16,108 bases of DNA from SZUA-448 sp045593785 (GTDB taxonomy: Bacteria; Bacillota; Clostridia; Lachnospirales; Lachnospiraceae). The translations under genes were made by a program, and so were the position numbers. Within the stretch, counting starts at the first letter, position 1. Each line of letters opens with the position of its first letter. The stretch spans positions 1-16,108 of the forward strand of contig JAZNXH010000005.1 of NCBI GenBank assembly GCA_045593785.1, in the 5' to 3' direction. Shown in pieces: positions 7,412-14,490 of this stretch. The notes beneath the pieces are model-generated. The model had not been told where the DNA came from. It saw nothing but the letters and a program-made list of their open reading frames with translations, and did no database searches.

Positions 7412-8650
7412 ATGAATAAAGTAATCTTTCATATTGATGTGAATTCAGCGTTTCTGTCCTGGGAGGCAGTCTACCGGTTGCAACGTGGCGAGACACCGGA
7501 TTTGCGTAACATTCCGTCTGCGGTCGGAGGCGACAGGGAAAAACGAAGAGGTGTAATTCTGGCAAAGTCGCTTCCTGCAAAAAAATACGGAGTGAAGACC
7601 GGAGAAAGTATTGCAGAGGCACTCAGAAAGTGTCCGGACCTTACGGTAGTACCCGGAAATCACGCTTTGTATGAGAAGTGTTCTGCAGCATTTATGAAGA
7701 TTCTCAGGGAATATACGCCGGATGTGGAGCAGTACAGCATTGACGAAGCATTTTTGGATATGACCGGAACGCAGGCACTGTTTGGACCACCGCTTACTGT
7801 GGCGCATGAGATAAAAGACCGGATAAGGGAAGAACTTGGCTTTACGGTAAATGTCGGTATCTCAACGAATAAATTGCTGGCAAAAATGGCATCGGATTTT
7901 AAAAAACCGGATCTTGTGCATACGCTGTTCCCGGAAGAGATAGAGAAAAAAATGTGGCCGCTTCCGATAGGAGAACTGTTTAGTGTCGGAAGAGCAACAG
8001 TAAGGGAGTTGGAAAAGCTCGGGATTCGTACCATCGGAGAACTTGCAAAATATGATCCGGCAGTCTTAAGTCAACATCTGAAAAAACAGGGTGAATTTAT
8101 CTGGCGGTTGGCAAATGGAGTCGACAGTTCACTGGTAGAGTCAGAACCTGCAGCAAACAAAGGATATGGTAACAGTACAACGATTGCGTTTGACGTAACC
8201 GATGCCGGAACGGCAAAAGTTGTGCTTCTTGGGCTTGCAGAGACGGTCGCATCGCGACTTCGTAACAATCAGGTCAAGGCAGAGGTTGTATCAGTCGGAA
8301 TCCGGACGCATGAATTGCAGCACTATTCCCATCAGACGGTATTGGATTCGCCGACCAATATTACGCAGGAATTGTATCAGGTGGCGGCGAGATTGTTTGA
8401 TGAGGTGTGGGATGGGACACCGATTCGCCAGCTGGGAATCCAGACCGGACGTCTGAGCGAGCAGAATGCGGCAAGACAAATGCAGTTGTTTGATCATACG
8501 GATTATGAGAAACTGGAGCGTTTGGACAGTGCAGTGGATAAGATAAGAAAAAGATTTGGGAACGATGCAGTAAAACGAGCATCGTTTGTGATGGACGAAA
8601 AACTTGACCATATGCCCGGGAAACAAAAAGGCAGGAAAGAGCAGGAATAA
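7412..8650 (+). CDS. dinB: Y-family DNA polymerase (DNA polymerase IV type)
   Basis: This 412-residue protein is a translesion DNA polymerase. Catalytic metal ligands are visible at D9 (HIDVNSAFLSWEA) and D111/E112 (SIDEAFLDMT), and the steric-gate position is F14. The helix-hairpin-helix region (FSVGRATVRELEKLGIRTIG) lies around residues 190-210, followed by the little-finger domain to about 345. QMQLF at 356-360 is a good beta-clamp binding motif. The tail after 395 is basic. AGAAAGGG at 7396-7403 stands 8 bases before the ATG. It follows the second ABC gene by 28 bases with no terminator or obvious promoter between, so it is probably at the end of that operon. I see no LexA-type CGAAC-N4-GTTCG box in the gap, so any SOS control would have to act elsewhere. 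Confidence 0.93.
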   Translation: MNKVIFHIDVNSAFLSWEAVYRLQRGETPDLRNIPSAVGGDREKRRGVILAKSLPAKKYGVKTGESIAEALRKCPDLTVVPGNHALYEKCSAAFMKILREYTPDVEQYSIDEAFLDMTGTQALFGPPLTVAHEIKDRIREELGFTVNVGISTNKLLAKMASDFKKPDLVHTLFPEEIEKKMWPLPIGELFSVGRATVRELEKLGIRTIGELAKYDPAVLSQHLKKQGEFIWRLANGVDSSLVESEPAANKGYGNSTTIAFDVTDAGTAKVVLLGLAETVASRLRNNQVKAEVVSVGIRTHELQHYSHQTVLDSPTNITQELYQVAARLFDEVWDGTPIRQLGIQTGRLSEQNAARQMQLFDHTDYEKLERLDSAVDKIRKRFGNDAVKRASFVMDEKLDHMPGKQKGRKEQE

Positions 8651-8652
8651 AA

Positions 8653-8678
8653 AAAAGCCGGATGTAAATCCGGCTTTT
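8653..8678. terminator. Bidirectional terminator between dinB and the convergent gene
   Basis: The arms AAAAGCCGGAT (8653-8663) and ATCCGGCTTTT (8668-8678) are perfect complements around the loop GTAA. On the minus strand the stem is followed by a run of eight T residues; on the plus strand only the four T residues of the stem are present. It should therefore be stronger for the minus-strand gene, whose stop codon is 4 bases away. Confidence 0.9.
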
Positions 8679-8681
8679 GGT

Positions 8682-9971
8682 TTATGGGAAAGGATAACGG
8701 GTATAAGTACCGTTTGTTTCTGCATACAGAAAGTCATCTGTAATACCGGTCACGTAACAAAGTTCGTTTTTGACGAGTACAAGAGACTCGGAAGTACCGT
8801 TTGCCACATCAATGTCAAGCAAGGTAGTGTCCGATGCGGCATTCCAACGGAAGTACTGCAAGTATAAGCGGGAGTCGTTACAGACCGGAACGCCAAGAGA
8901 GTGTGAGGCAGCCTGTCCAAGAGGAATCAGAATCTCCTCACGGCTATCAAGATGATAGAGAACCAGAGAAGAGGCGGATTTTCCTACGACGGCGTAGTTT
9001 TGATAAAGGTACAAATAATCAGTAGCACGACAGTTTTCCGTAACATACGTAAGCTCATGGGTTAAAGTGTCCATATGCACCAGGGAAGTAATTCCTTGCG
9101 GATTGGTAACCATGAAAATGAGTGCGTTGTCGGTTAGGTTCAGATGGTGTGCGGAATACCCATCTGAGAGGGGAAGAAGGATTCCGCTTTTGCTGCCATC
9201 CGGTTCGGCTTGCAAAATAGAAGATTCAATTGCTCCCGTCTCGTTGTCGTATGTGTTGTAAATGTAAAAGATATATTCATTCGAAGCAGCAAAAATGCCT
9301 TGGTTTTTCAATTCGTCATATTGTGTTGCATAAACAAGTGTAACATCACGTCCGGTCTTGTCCATGCGGAAGAACAAGGTGAGTTCGTCCATTGACCAAA
9401 AATCATATGCGGCGTAGATAGAATCTTTCGTTTCTAATGCACCGAGGAAGAACCAATTGCCTTCTGTGGCAGAACTTAATCCCGAAAAGAGTTCACGAAA
9501 GTCAATATAATCGGAAATTCGATATGTGTGAGGTACCTGATCGGCACCGGTGAAAGAATAATAACCGTCATCCTGAAAACGCAAAGTGCCGTTATTGAGG
9601 TAAAGGGTTTTTACCGCATTGTGATAATTGGAATATGCCGTCTGATCAGCTGTGATGACGCTGCCGGTGCGGACAATCTGGAACAGGGTGGAATGCGGAT
9701 TGCTGCCGGTGACATCAAAAAGGACTGCCGGCTTGGCGGTCGGAGTCGGTGTATTAAAATCCGGTTCGCTGTTGGAAGAATCAGCGGAAGAACCGTCATC
9801 TGTACCGAGATTGGACAAGTCTTCGTCGGGAAGATGCTCGGTTGTGGGAATCGGACCGTCAGAATACGGATCTGAGCGAAGCCGGTCCGAACTTAACACC
9901 AGAAAAACAGCCAAAAGGAGCATAAGGATGATAAATAAAAGACGTATCAGGCGTATCTGTGTCCGGCTCAT
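8682..9971 (-). CDS. Membrane-anchored extracytoplasmic protein of unknown function, possible beta-propeller
   Basis: I do not recognise this 429-residue protein. One hydrophobic segment near the start (about residues 8-27, after several arginines) is an uncleaved anchor or signal; no lipobox cysteine is seen. Residues 28 to about 80 are a low-complexity linker rich in D, S, E, P and T (ending TPTPTAKP), typical of a wall-crossing spacer. The rest is beta-rich with recurring aromatic-hydrophobic strands and turns (YLYLYQNYAVVGKS, RLYLQYFRWNAASDTT, DDFLYAETNGTYTRY), like the irregular propellers of Clostridia surface proteins (compare DUF5050). This is inference from texture only. The start at 9971 is set by AAAGGAG; the upstream in-frame ATG at 10019 lies before the predicted transcription start. 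It has its own promoter and is not in an operon with a neighbour. Confidence 0.7.
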   Translation of the reverse strand: MSRTQIRLIRLLFIILMLLLAVFLVLSSDRLRSDPYSDGPIPTTEHLPDEDLSNLGTDDGSSADSSNSEPDFNTPTPTAKPAVLFDVTGSNPHSTLFQIVRTGSVITADQTAYSNYHNAVKTLYLNNGTLRFQDDGYYSFTGADQVPHTYRISDYIDFRELFSGLSSATEGNWFFLGALETKDSIYAAYDFWSMDELTLFFRMDKTGRDVTLVYATQYDELKNQGIFAASNEYIFYIYNTYDNETGAIESSILQAEPDGSKSGILLPLSDGYSAHHLNLTDNALIFMVTNPQGITSLVHMDTLTHELTYVTENCRATDYLYLYQNYAVVGKSASSLVLYHLDSREEILIPLGQAASHSLGVPVCNDSRLYLQYFRWNAASDTTLLDIDVANGTSESLVLVKNELCYVTGITDDFLYAETNGTYTRYPFP

Positions 9972-9978
9972 AGCGTTG

Positions 9979-9986
9979 CTCCTTTC
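9979..9986 (-). promoter_or_regulatory. Strong ribosome binding site for the minus-strand gene starting at 9971
   Basis: Read on the minus strand this is GAAAGGAG, 7 bases before the ATG at 9971. It decides this start over the upstream in-frame ATG at 10019. Confidence 0.8.
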
Positions 9987-10007
9987 AATCGAATAAAACC
10001 AAACGGT

Positions 10008-10036
10008 ATCATAGCACATCAGACAGGCAAATTCAA
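10008..10036 (-). promoter_or_regulatory. Promoter of the minus-strand membrane protein gene
   Basis: On the minus strand TTGAAT (10036-10031), 17 bases, TATGAT (10013-10008), with TGC directly before the -10 box as an extended element. Transcription should start near 10001, giving a leader of about 30 bases. Confidence 0.7.
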
Positions 10037-10106
10037 CTGTTCAATCGATTCAGGGCAGAAAAAATGAAGGACAGAAAAGAAAAAACGACAGCATGAATCA
10101 AAATGC

Positions 10107-10134
10107 TTGAAATTCATTCGTATATGTGTAAAAT
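10107..10134 (+). promoter_or_regulatory. Promoter of the coiled-coil membrane protein gene
   Basis: TTGAAA (10107-10112), 16 bases, TAAAAT (10129-10134). The start of transcription should be near 10141, about 46 bases before the GTG start at 10187. It lies back to back with the promoter of the minus-strand gene, about 70 bases away. Confidence 0.65.
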
Positions 10135-10175
10135 AAGAGTAGAAATACAGATTTCCGAGGTTTTGGAACAGAAGC

Positions 10176-10182
10176 GGAGGGG
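10176..10182 (+). promoter_or_regulatory. Ribosome binding site that decides the GTG start at 10187
   Basis: GGAGGGG ends 4 bases before GTG 10187 (6 bases counted from GGAGG). The in-frame ATG at 10103 precedes the promoter -35 box, so it cannot be the start of this transcript. Confidence 0.75.
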
Positions 10183-10186
10183 AATT

Positions 10187-11200
10187 GTGAAGAAAAAGAA
10201 AATACTAACCGAAGTGTTTCTATTGTTTTTTGTTGCTGCCGTATTCATGGCAGTATATGTTGTAATAGAGATGGGAAATGATTGGCTTGCAGTGCTTGGC
10301 GGAGCAGCAGTGCTGTTGATTTCTGCATATCTTTTGATTGACTATCTTTTGGAATCAAAGATGGAGGGTTCCGATGCGTTTTCGGGCAGCGGTAAATCCG
10401 GTCAACGTTTGGAAGAACTGGAAGAAGTACAGAAGGCAATGTACACTGTGATGAAACGCGGTGCCAGTGAAAACGCAGAACTGTTACGTGCTCTGGATGC
10501 CCGTATGGCAGAATTGACCCGCACCATGAGTCAGATGGTAGATACAACTGTGGCGGTCGGTACAGAACAGGAAGCTGTACAGAAAGAACTTCTTCAAATC
10601 GGAACCGGTATTCTGGAAGCAGTGAAGAGCATGCGTCAGGATTATCAGGTTGGAGTTAAGAATCTGATTAAGTATGAGAAGGAAAATGCAAGACAAATTG
10701 CGGAGACTGCACATACCAACACCGAGATGACCATTATTGAGCTGAGTGCACAGTTTGCAAAGATTCTGGAAAGCCTGCAGGATCAAAAAGAACAGATTGA
10801 ATTTTTAAGACTTTCTGCTATGAATGCTCCATTCAGTATACCGAGCAGAGATGCGAAACCGGAAGATTCTGAGGACGAAGCCTTGCTACCGGTATTAGAC
10901 GATGCGCTGATTCCTGTGGAAGAACCGGATGAGGGAACGACAGACGATGAGGAGCCGGATGGATTTGATGCGGAAGCGGCGATTAAAGCATATATGGCGG
11001 AGCAGGGATTTGACATTGAAGATGAGGAACCGGTTGAAGAAATTGCAGAAGAAGTAATCGAGGAACCTCAGGAAGAACAAAAATCCGGGCCAATGACGGA
11101 GGAAGAGATTGCGAATACTTTGCAGAGTATGGCAACCGGAGATCCGAACCGAGCACTGACACCGGAAGAGATTGCAGCAATGTTTGCAGCAGTTCAGTAA
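10187..11200 (+). CDS. Membrane protein with coiled coil, acidic region and twin C-terminal EIA motifs; function unknown
   Basis: I do not recognise this 337-residue protein. After a KKKK start come two membrane helices (about residues 8-27 and 33-52) joined by a short loop, so the rest of the chain is likely cytoplasmic. Residues about 75-225 are predicted helical and heptad-rich (EELEEVQKAMYTVMKRG, LLRALDARMAELTRTMSQMV), a probable coiled coil. Residues about 230-300 are strongly acidic with many E, D and P. The C-terminus holds two short related elements, EEEIANTLQSM (305-315) and EEIAAMFAAV (327-336), linked by DPNRALTP. Such an end resembles the EIDALL docking peptide at the N-terminus of FliM, but nothing else links it to flagella. 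It may be a membrane-tethered scaffold, which is inference. GTG start chosen from the ribosome site and promoter. Confidence 0.75.
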   Translation: MKKKKILTEVFLLFFVAAVFMAVYVVIEMGNDWLAVLGGAAVLLISAYLLIDYLLESKMEGSDAFSGSGKSGQRLEELEEVQKAMYTVMKRGASENAELLRALDARMAELTRTMSQMVDTTVAVGTEQEAVQKELLQIGTGILEAVKSMRQDYQVGVKNLIKYEKENARQIAETAHTNTEMTIIELSAQFAKILESLQDQKEQIEFLRLSAMNAPFSIPSRDAKPEDSEDEALLPVLDDALIPVEEPDEGTTDDEEPDGFDAEAAIKAYMAEQGFDIEDEEPVEEIAEEVIEEPQEEQKSGPMTEEEIANTLQSMATGDPNRALTPEEIAAMFAAVQ

Positions 11201-11214
11201 GAACTGTGATGAAG

Positions 11215-12723
11215 TTAACGACGTCCTCTGCGATAAGAACGTTCAAAGAGAAGAAAATAAGTTACAACTAAAATGATAATCAGAAAGGCAGCTGTCAGAG
11301 AAATGATAAGCTGCTTTTTTGTTGTTGAAGGAGACGCATTATTGTTTTGTGTATCCTCGCCATCTTCACCCGGAACAGGTGCACCGGTGGGTGTGGGTGG
11401 ATTCGTAATTTCTTCCGGGAGATGTGCAGCCAGAAGTGCAGCATACTCCGGAGTGAACGCATCATCCGGAGTGACCAGGAAATCCGGCCAGAGTTCTGAA
11501 AAAACAATGGAATTGATCGGATAAGATTCGTTGTAATAGGTAATATCTGCAGAACCAACCGGAATACCGCCATAACTGTAGTGAATGGTTCCGATGGTGT
11601 TGTCACCGTGCATAAATTCTTCCAAAGGGGTAAATTCAACAGATTTTTGTGCCTGTGTGAAAGGAACGCCGTTTGGAAGCACGATGGAGCTGTCCGAATC
11701 AATGCGCAGAATCGGTTCATGTTCCGCAACGGAAAACGCCGGAGCAGTGGAAAAGAGAGAGGCAAAGGTAGCATTGTCCCCAAGTTCGTTCTCCTGAATT
11801 CCGTGCGAGGTATAATTCTCAAAACAATAATCAAATAGTTTGACGGTATCCTGATACATCAAGTCTACGGTGTCGACATAGAGCACAACGCAGATTAGGA
11901 GCAGACCGTCTTTTTCTGCAAAAGTAATCAGTGTGTTCTTTGCTTCGTTTGTTCCGCCGGTTTTGCCTGCAATGGCATATTCGTAGGGAAGTGTTTTACG
12001 AAGCATTTTGTGGTGATGCGCCATAGGACGCGCTACATTTTTGTTGGTTGCCGGGATGGTGTAAGTACGCGTGCCCGCGATCGCACGGAATTCCGGAATC
12101 GCAATTGCTTCCCGTCCGATGAGTGCCATGTCGTAGGCGCATACATAATGCCCTTCCTCGTGAAGACCGTGTGGGTTGACGAAATTTGTGTTAACGCAAC
12201 CAAGTTCTTTGGCTTTGTTATTCATCATAGTAACAAAATCCGGCATCGTTCCACCGACGTGTTCTGCTACGCCATAGGTAACTTCATTGGCGGATTCCAG
12301 CAGTACTGCATATAATGCAGATTCCATGGTGACGGATTCACCGCGAACCAGACCGACACGGCTGCCATACACTTTCATTTCGGCATCTACGGTCATGGTC
12401 ATAATTTCGTTGAGACTACAGTTCTGGAACGCCAGCAGAGAAGTCATAACTTTTGTGATGCTGGCAGGATAATATGCAGTGTAGATGTCTTTGGAATAAA
12501 GGATAACACCGGTATTGGCTTCCATTACAATTGCAGCGGGAGCACTGACTGCAGGACCGGCAGGCCAATGAGCCTGTGCAGTAGTTTCATCGGCATTTGC
12601 CAAGAGGGGAGCAGGTGAAACAATGCCGCCCAAAAGAATTAATAATATAAGAAATGCCACTATCGGACGGAGCGGAGAGTGTGATTTGTTTTGTATCTTA
12701 ATTAACCGTGAAGAAAAAGTCAT
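11215..12723 (-). CDS. dacF: D-alanyl-D-alanine carboxypeptidase (DacF/PBP5 family)
   Basis: This 502-residue serine peptidase removes the terminal D-alanine of peptidoglycan stem peptides outside the membrane. A signal peptide covers about residues 1-44 (hydrophobic core LRPIVAFLILLILLGGIV, likely cut after ANA). The active-site motifs are S88-I-T-K91, S144-A-N146 and K254-T-G256, all intact. The peptidase domain runs to about 280, followed by the beta-rich PBP5 C-terminal domain (to about 420). Then comes a proline/glycine/asparagine linker and a true membrane helix near 472-493 with the basic tail ERSYRRGRR. Family members are usually about 380-440 residues and end in an amphipathic helix, so the extended, membrane-spanning end is a difference. 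TCCTTT at 12733-12738 (AAAGGA on the coding strand) is 9 bases before the ATG. The gene symbol is by family; vegetative dacA or sporulation dacB roles cannot be excluded. Confidence 0.92.
   Translation of the reverse strand: MTFSSRLIKIQNKSHSPLRPIVAFLILLILLGGIVSPAPLLANADETTAQAHWPAGPAVSAPAAIVMEANTGVILYSKDIYTAYYPASITKVMTSLLAFQNCSLNEIMTMTVDAEMKVYGSRVGLVRGESVTMESALYAVLLESANEVTYGVAEHVGGTMPDFVTMMNNKAKELGCVNTNFVNPHGLHEEGHYVCAYDMALIGREAIAIPEFRAIAGTRTYTIPATNKNVARPMAHHHKMLRKTLPYEYAIAGKTGGTNEAKNTLITFAEKDGLLLICVVLYVDTVDLMYQDTVKLFDYCFENYTSHGIQENELGDNATFASLFSTAPAFSVAEHEPILRIDSDSSIVLPNGVPFTQAQKSVEFTPLEEFMHGDNTIGTIHYSYGGIPVGSADITYYNESYPINSIVFSELWPDFLVTPDDAFTPEYAALLAAHLPEEITNPPTPTGAPVPGEDGEDTQNNNASPSTTKKQLIISLTAAFLIIILVVTYFLLFERSYRRGRR
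11284..11320 (+). terminator. Probable plus-strand terminator inside the 3' end of dacF
   Basis: GGCAGCT (11287-11293) and AGCTGC (11309-11314) pair, extended by AAA with TTT, and are followed by T residues to 11320. The loop is about 15 bases. It lies 84 bases past the stop of the plus-strand gene and inside the antisense of the dacF C-terminal anchor coding region, so the two convergent transcripts would overlap by about 100 bases. Confidence 0.45.
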
Positions 12724-12807
12724 AATAAATAATCCTTTAAATGAAAAACTCTTTTAAATCTTGTGTGTCGAACTGAATCCGACTTCGGTGATACTTACAG
12801 ATACTAT

Positions 12808-12836
12808 ATTATACTTCATTTTGTTTATAGGAACAA
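12808..12836 (-). promoter_or_regulatory. Promoter of dacF
   Basis: On the minus strand TTGTTC (12836-12831), 17 bases, TATAAT (12813-12808). Transcription should begin near 12801, leaving a leader of about 78 bases. Confidence 0.7.
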
Positions 12837-12840
12837 GTGG

Positions 12841-12856
12841 CGTATCCTCGGATACG
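12841..12856. promoter_or_regulatory. Inverted repeat between divergent promoters, candidate operator
   Basis: CGTATCC (12841-12847), TC, GGATACG (12850-12856) is a perfect 7-base inverted repeat. It lies 4 bases upstream of the dacF -35 box and 35 bases upstream of the purF-like -35 box. The A run after it (12857-12864) would not make a terminator on either strand. A regulator binding here could act on both genes; no regulator gene is visible nearby. Confidence 0.4.
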
Positions 12857-12891
12857 AAAAAAAAGACATCAGAAAATTCACCGTTTCACGC

Positions 12892-12920
12892 TTGACAATG
12901 CGTTTTCTATCCCGTATACT
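12892..12920 (+). promoter_or_regulatory. Strong sigma-A promoter of the purF-like/carB transcript
   Basis: TTGACA (12892-12897), 17 bases, TATACT (12915-12920). The -35 box is perfect consensus and the -10 box differs at one base. Transcription should begin near 12927, about 50 bases before the ATG at 12977. Confidence 0.85.
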
Positions 12921-12976
12921 CTCAAAGGAACAAAAAACGAAAGAAACATTTATATAGAAGAAACAAGGAGATTCCA

Positions 12977-14470
12977 ATGGGCGGAATATTTGGTGTGGCT
13001 TCAAAAACAGACTGTGTTTTCGACCTTTTCTTCGGAACCGACTACCATTCGCATCTTGGTACCCGTCGCGGCGGACTTGCTGTATATGGGGAAAAAGGTT
13101 TCGACCGGGCGATTCATAATATCGAGAATTCACCGTTTCGTACGAAATTTGAGCATGAATTCGATGAGATGCAAGGGAATTTGGGAATCGGTTGTATTTC
13201 AGACAACGAACCCCAGCCGTTGCTGGTTCGCTCCCATTTTGGAACTTACGCTATCACGACCGTAGGTAAGATTAACAATCGTGATGCATTAATATCGGAT
13301 ATATTTGGGCACGGGAATCCGCACTTCCTTGAGATGAGCGGAGGAGATATTAATCCGACCGAGCTCGTGGCAGCAGTGATTAATCAAAAAGATACCATCA
13401 CCGAAGGTATCCGTTACGCACAGGAAGTGATTGACGGTTCCATGACGATGTTGCTTCTGACTTCAGAAGGTATCTATGCTGCGCGCGACCGTATGGGTAG
13501 GACTCCTCTTGTAATCGGCAAGAAGAAAGGCGCTTTCTGTGCTTCTTTTGAAAGTTTCGCTTATCTGAATCTTGGATATAAAGATTATAAGGAACTTGGA
13601 CCGTCCGAAATTGTGTTTATTACACCGGAGAGTGTGGAGACAGTAGCAGAGGCGAAACAGGAGATGAAAATCTGTACTTTCCTCTGGACATACTACGGAT
13701 ATCCGACTTCTGCATACGAAGGCACCGGAGTGGAGACGATGCGCTACCGTTGCGGTGAATTGATGGCAAAGCGCTATCAGGTGGATGCAGACCTTGTAGC
13801 AGGTGTCCCGGATTCCGGTACGCCGCATGCGATTGGTTATGCGAATGCATCGGGAATCCCGTTTGCAAGACCGTTCATCAAATATACACCGACCTGGCCG
13901 CGTTCGTTTATGCCGACGAAGCAGACCCAGCGTAAGCTCATTGCAAAGATGAAGCTGATTCCGGTAGATGCACTCATCCGGGACAAGAGTCTGCTGCTGA
14001 TTGATGACTCAATTGTACGCGGCACACAGCTGGGTGAGACGGCAGAGTTCTTATATGAAAGCGGTGCAAAGGAAGTGCATATCGGTACAGGTTGTCCGCC
14101 GATTGTATATGGCTGTAAATACCTGAACTTCTCCCGTTCTTCGTCGGAGATGGAACTGATTACCCGCCGCGTGATTGCAGAGCGTGAAGGCTGGGACATC
14201 GAAGCGATGAAGGCTGCCGGAAAGTCCGGTTGCAGTGCTAACTGCAGCAGTTGCAGCGGTTGCGGAAAAGTTCCTTCGCCGGAAGAACTTAAGCGGATAC
14301 TAGAGGGATATACAGATCCGGAAGGTGAGAATTATAAGGCGATGTCGGAAGGAATCCGTAAGCAGCTGGGATTCACCTCATTGGCATTTACACGGCTGGA
14401 TGACATGTGTGAAGCAGTAGGAATTGATAAGAGTAAGTTGTGTACTTATTGTTGGAGCGGTAAGGAATAA
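12977..14470 (+). CDS. PurF-like amidophosphoribosyltransferase homologue lacking the glutaminase nucleophile
   Basis: This 497-residue protein has the two-domain plan of PurF, which makes phosphoribosylamine from PRPP and glutamine-derived ammonia. The phosphoribosyltransferase loop is intact: LLLIDDSIVRGTQ, with D343, D344 and R348-G-T350. The [4Fe-4S] ligand pattern of the Bacillus enzyme is also present: C233, C380, C489 and C492. The N-terminus, however, reads MGGIFGV: glycine stands where Ntn glutaminases have their catalytic cysteine, and the usual HNGN glutamine-site motif is replaced by VGKINN. Proteins starting MGGFFG annotated as PurF exist in Bacteroides and Clostridia, from memory, so this is a family trait rather than a base error. 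An extra cysteine-rich insert, C419-X3-C423-X2-C426-X2-C429, is seen. AAGGAG at 12965-12970 sets the start. It probably uses free or donated ammonia, or has another role; it is co-transcribed with carB 20 bases on. Confidence 0.88.
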   Translation: MGGIFGVASKTDCVFDLFFGTDYHSHLGTRRGGLAVYGEKGFDRAIHNIENSPFRTKFEHEFDEMQGNLGIGCISDNEPQPLLVRSHFGTYAITTVGKINNRDALISDIFGHGNPHFLEMSGGDINPTELVAAVINQKDTITEGIRYAQEVIDGSMTMLLLTSEGIYAARDRMGRTPLVIGKKKGAFCASFESFAYLNLGYKDYKELGPSEIVFITPESVETVAEAKQEMKICTFLWTYYGYPTSAYEGTGVETMRYRCGELMAKRYQVDADLVAGVPDSGTPHAIGYANASGIPFARPFIKYTPTWPRSFMPTKQTQRKLIAKMKLIPVDALIRDKSLLLIDDSIVRGTQLGETAEFLYESGAKEVHIGTGCPPIVYGCKYLNFSRSSSEMELITRRVIAEREGWDIEAMKAAGKSGCSANCSSCSGCGKVPSPEELKRILEGYTDPEGENYKAMSEGIRKQLGFTSLAFTRLDDMCEAVGIDKSKLCTYCWSGKE

Positions 14471-14490
14471 GAACCAGAAAGGATAAAGAG

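Noticed and set aside
11190..11206. CAGTTC-AGTAA-GAACTG hairpin between the convergent genes as a terminator
   Set aside because: The stem is only 6 bases and no T run follows on either strand.
12841..12864. Hairpin followed by eight A residues as a terminator
   Set aside because: On the plus strand the run is A, not T; on the minus strand the T run comes before the stem. It fits neither direction, so it was kept only as an operator candidate.
12724..12976. PurR box or purine riboswitch upstream of the purF-like gene
   Set aside because: I found neither a CCGAAC-centred PurBox pair nor a purine aptamer; the leader after the predicted start is only about 50 bases.
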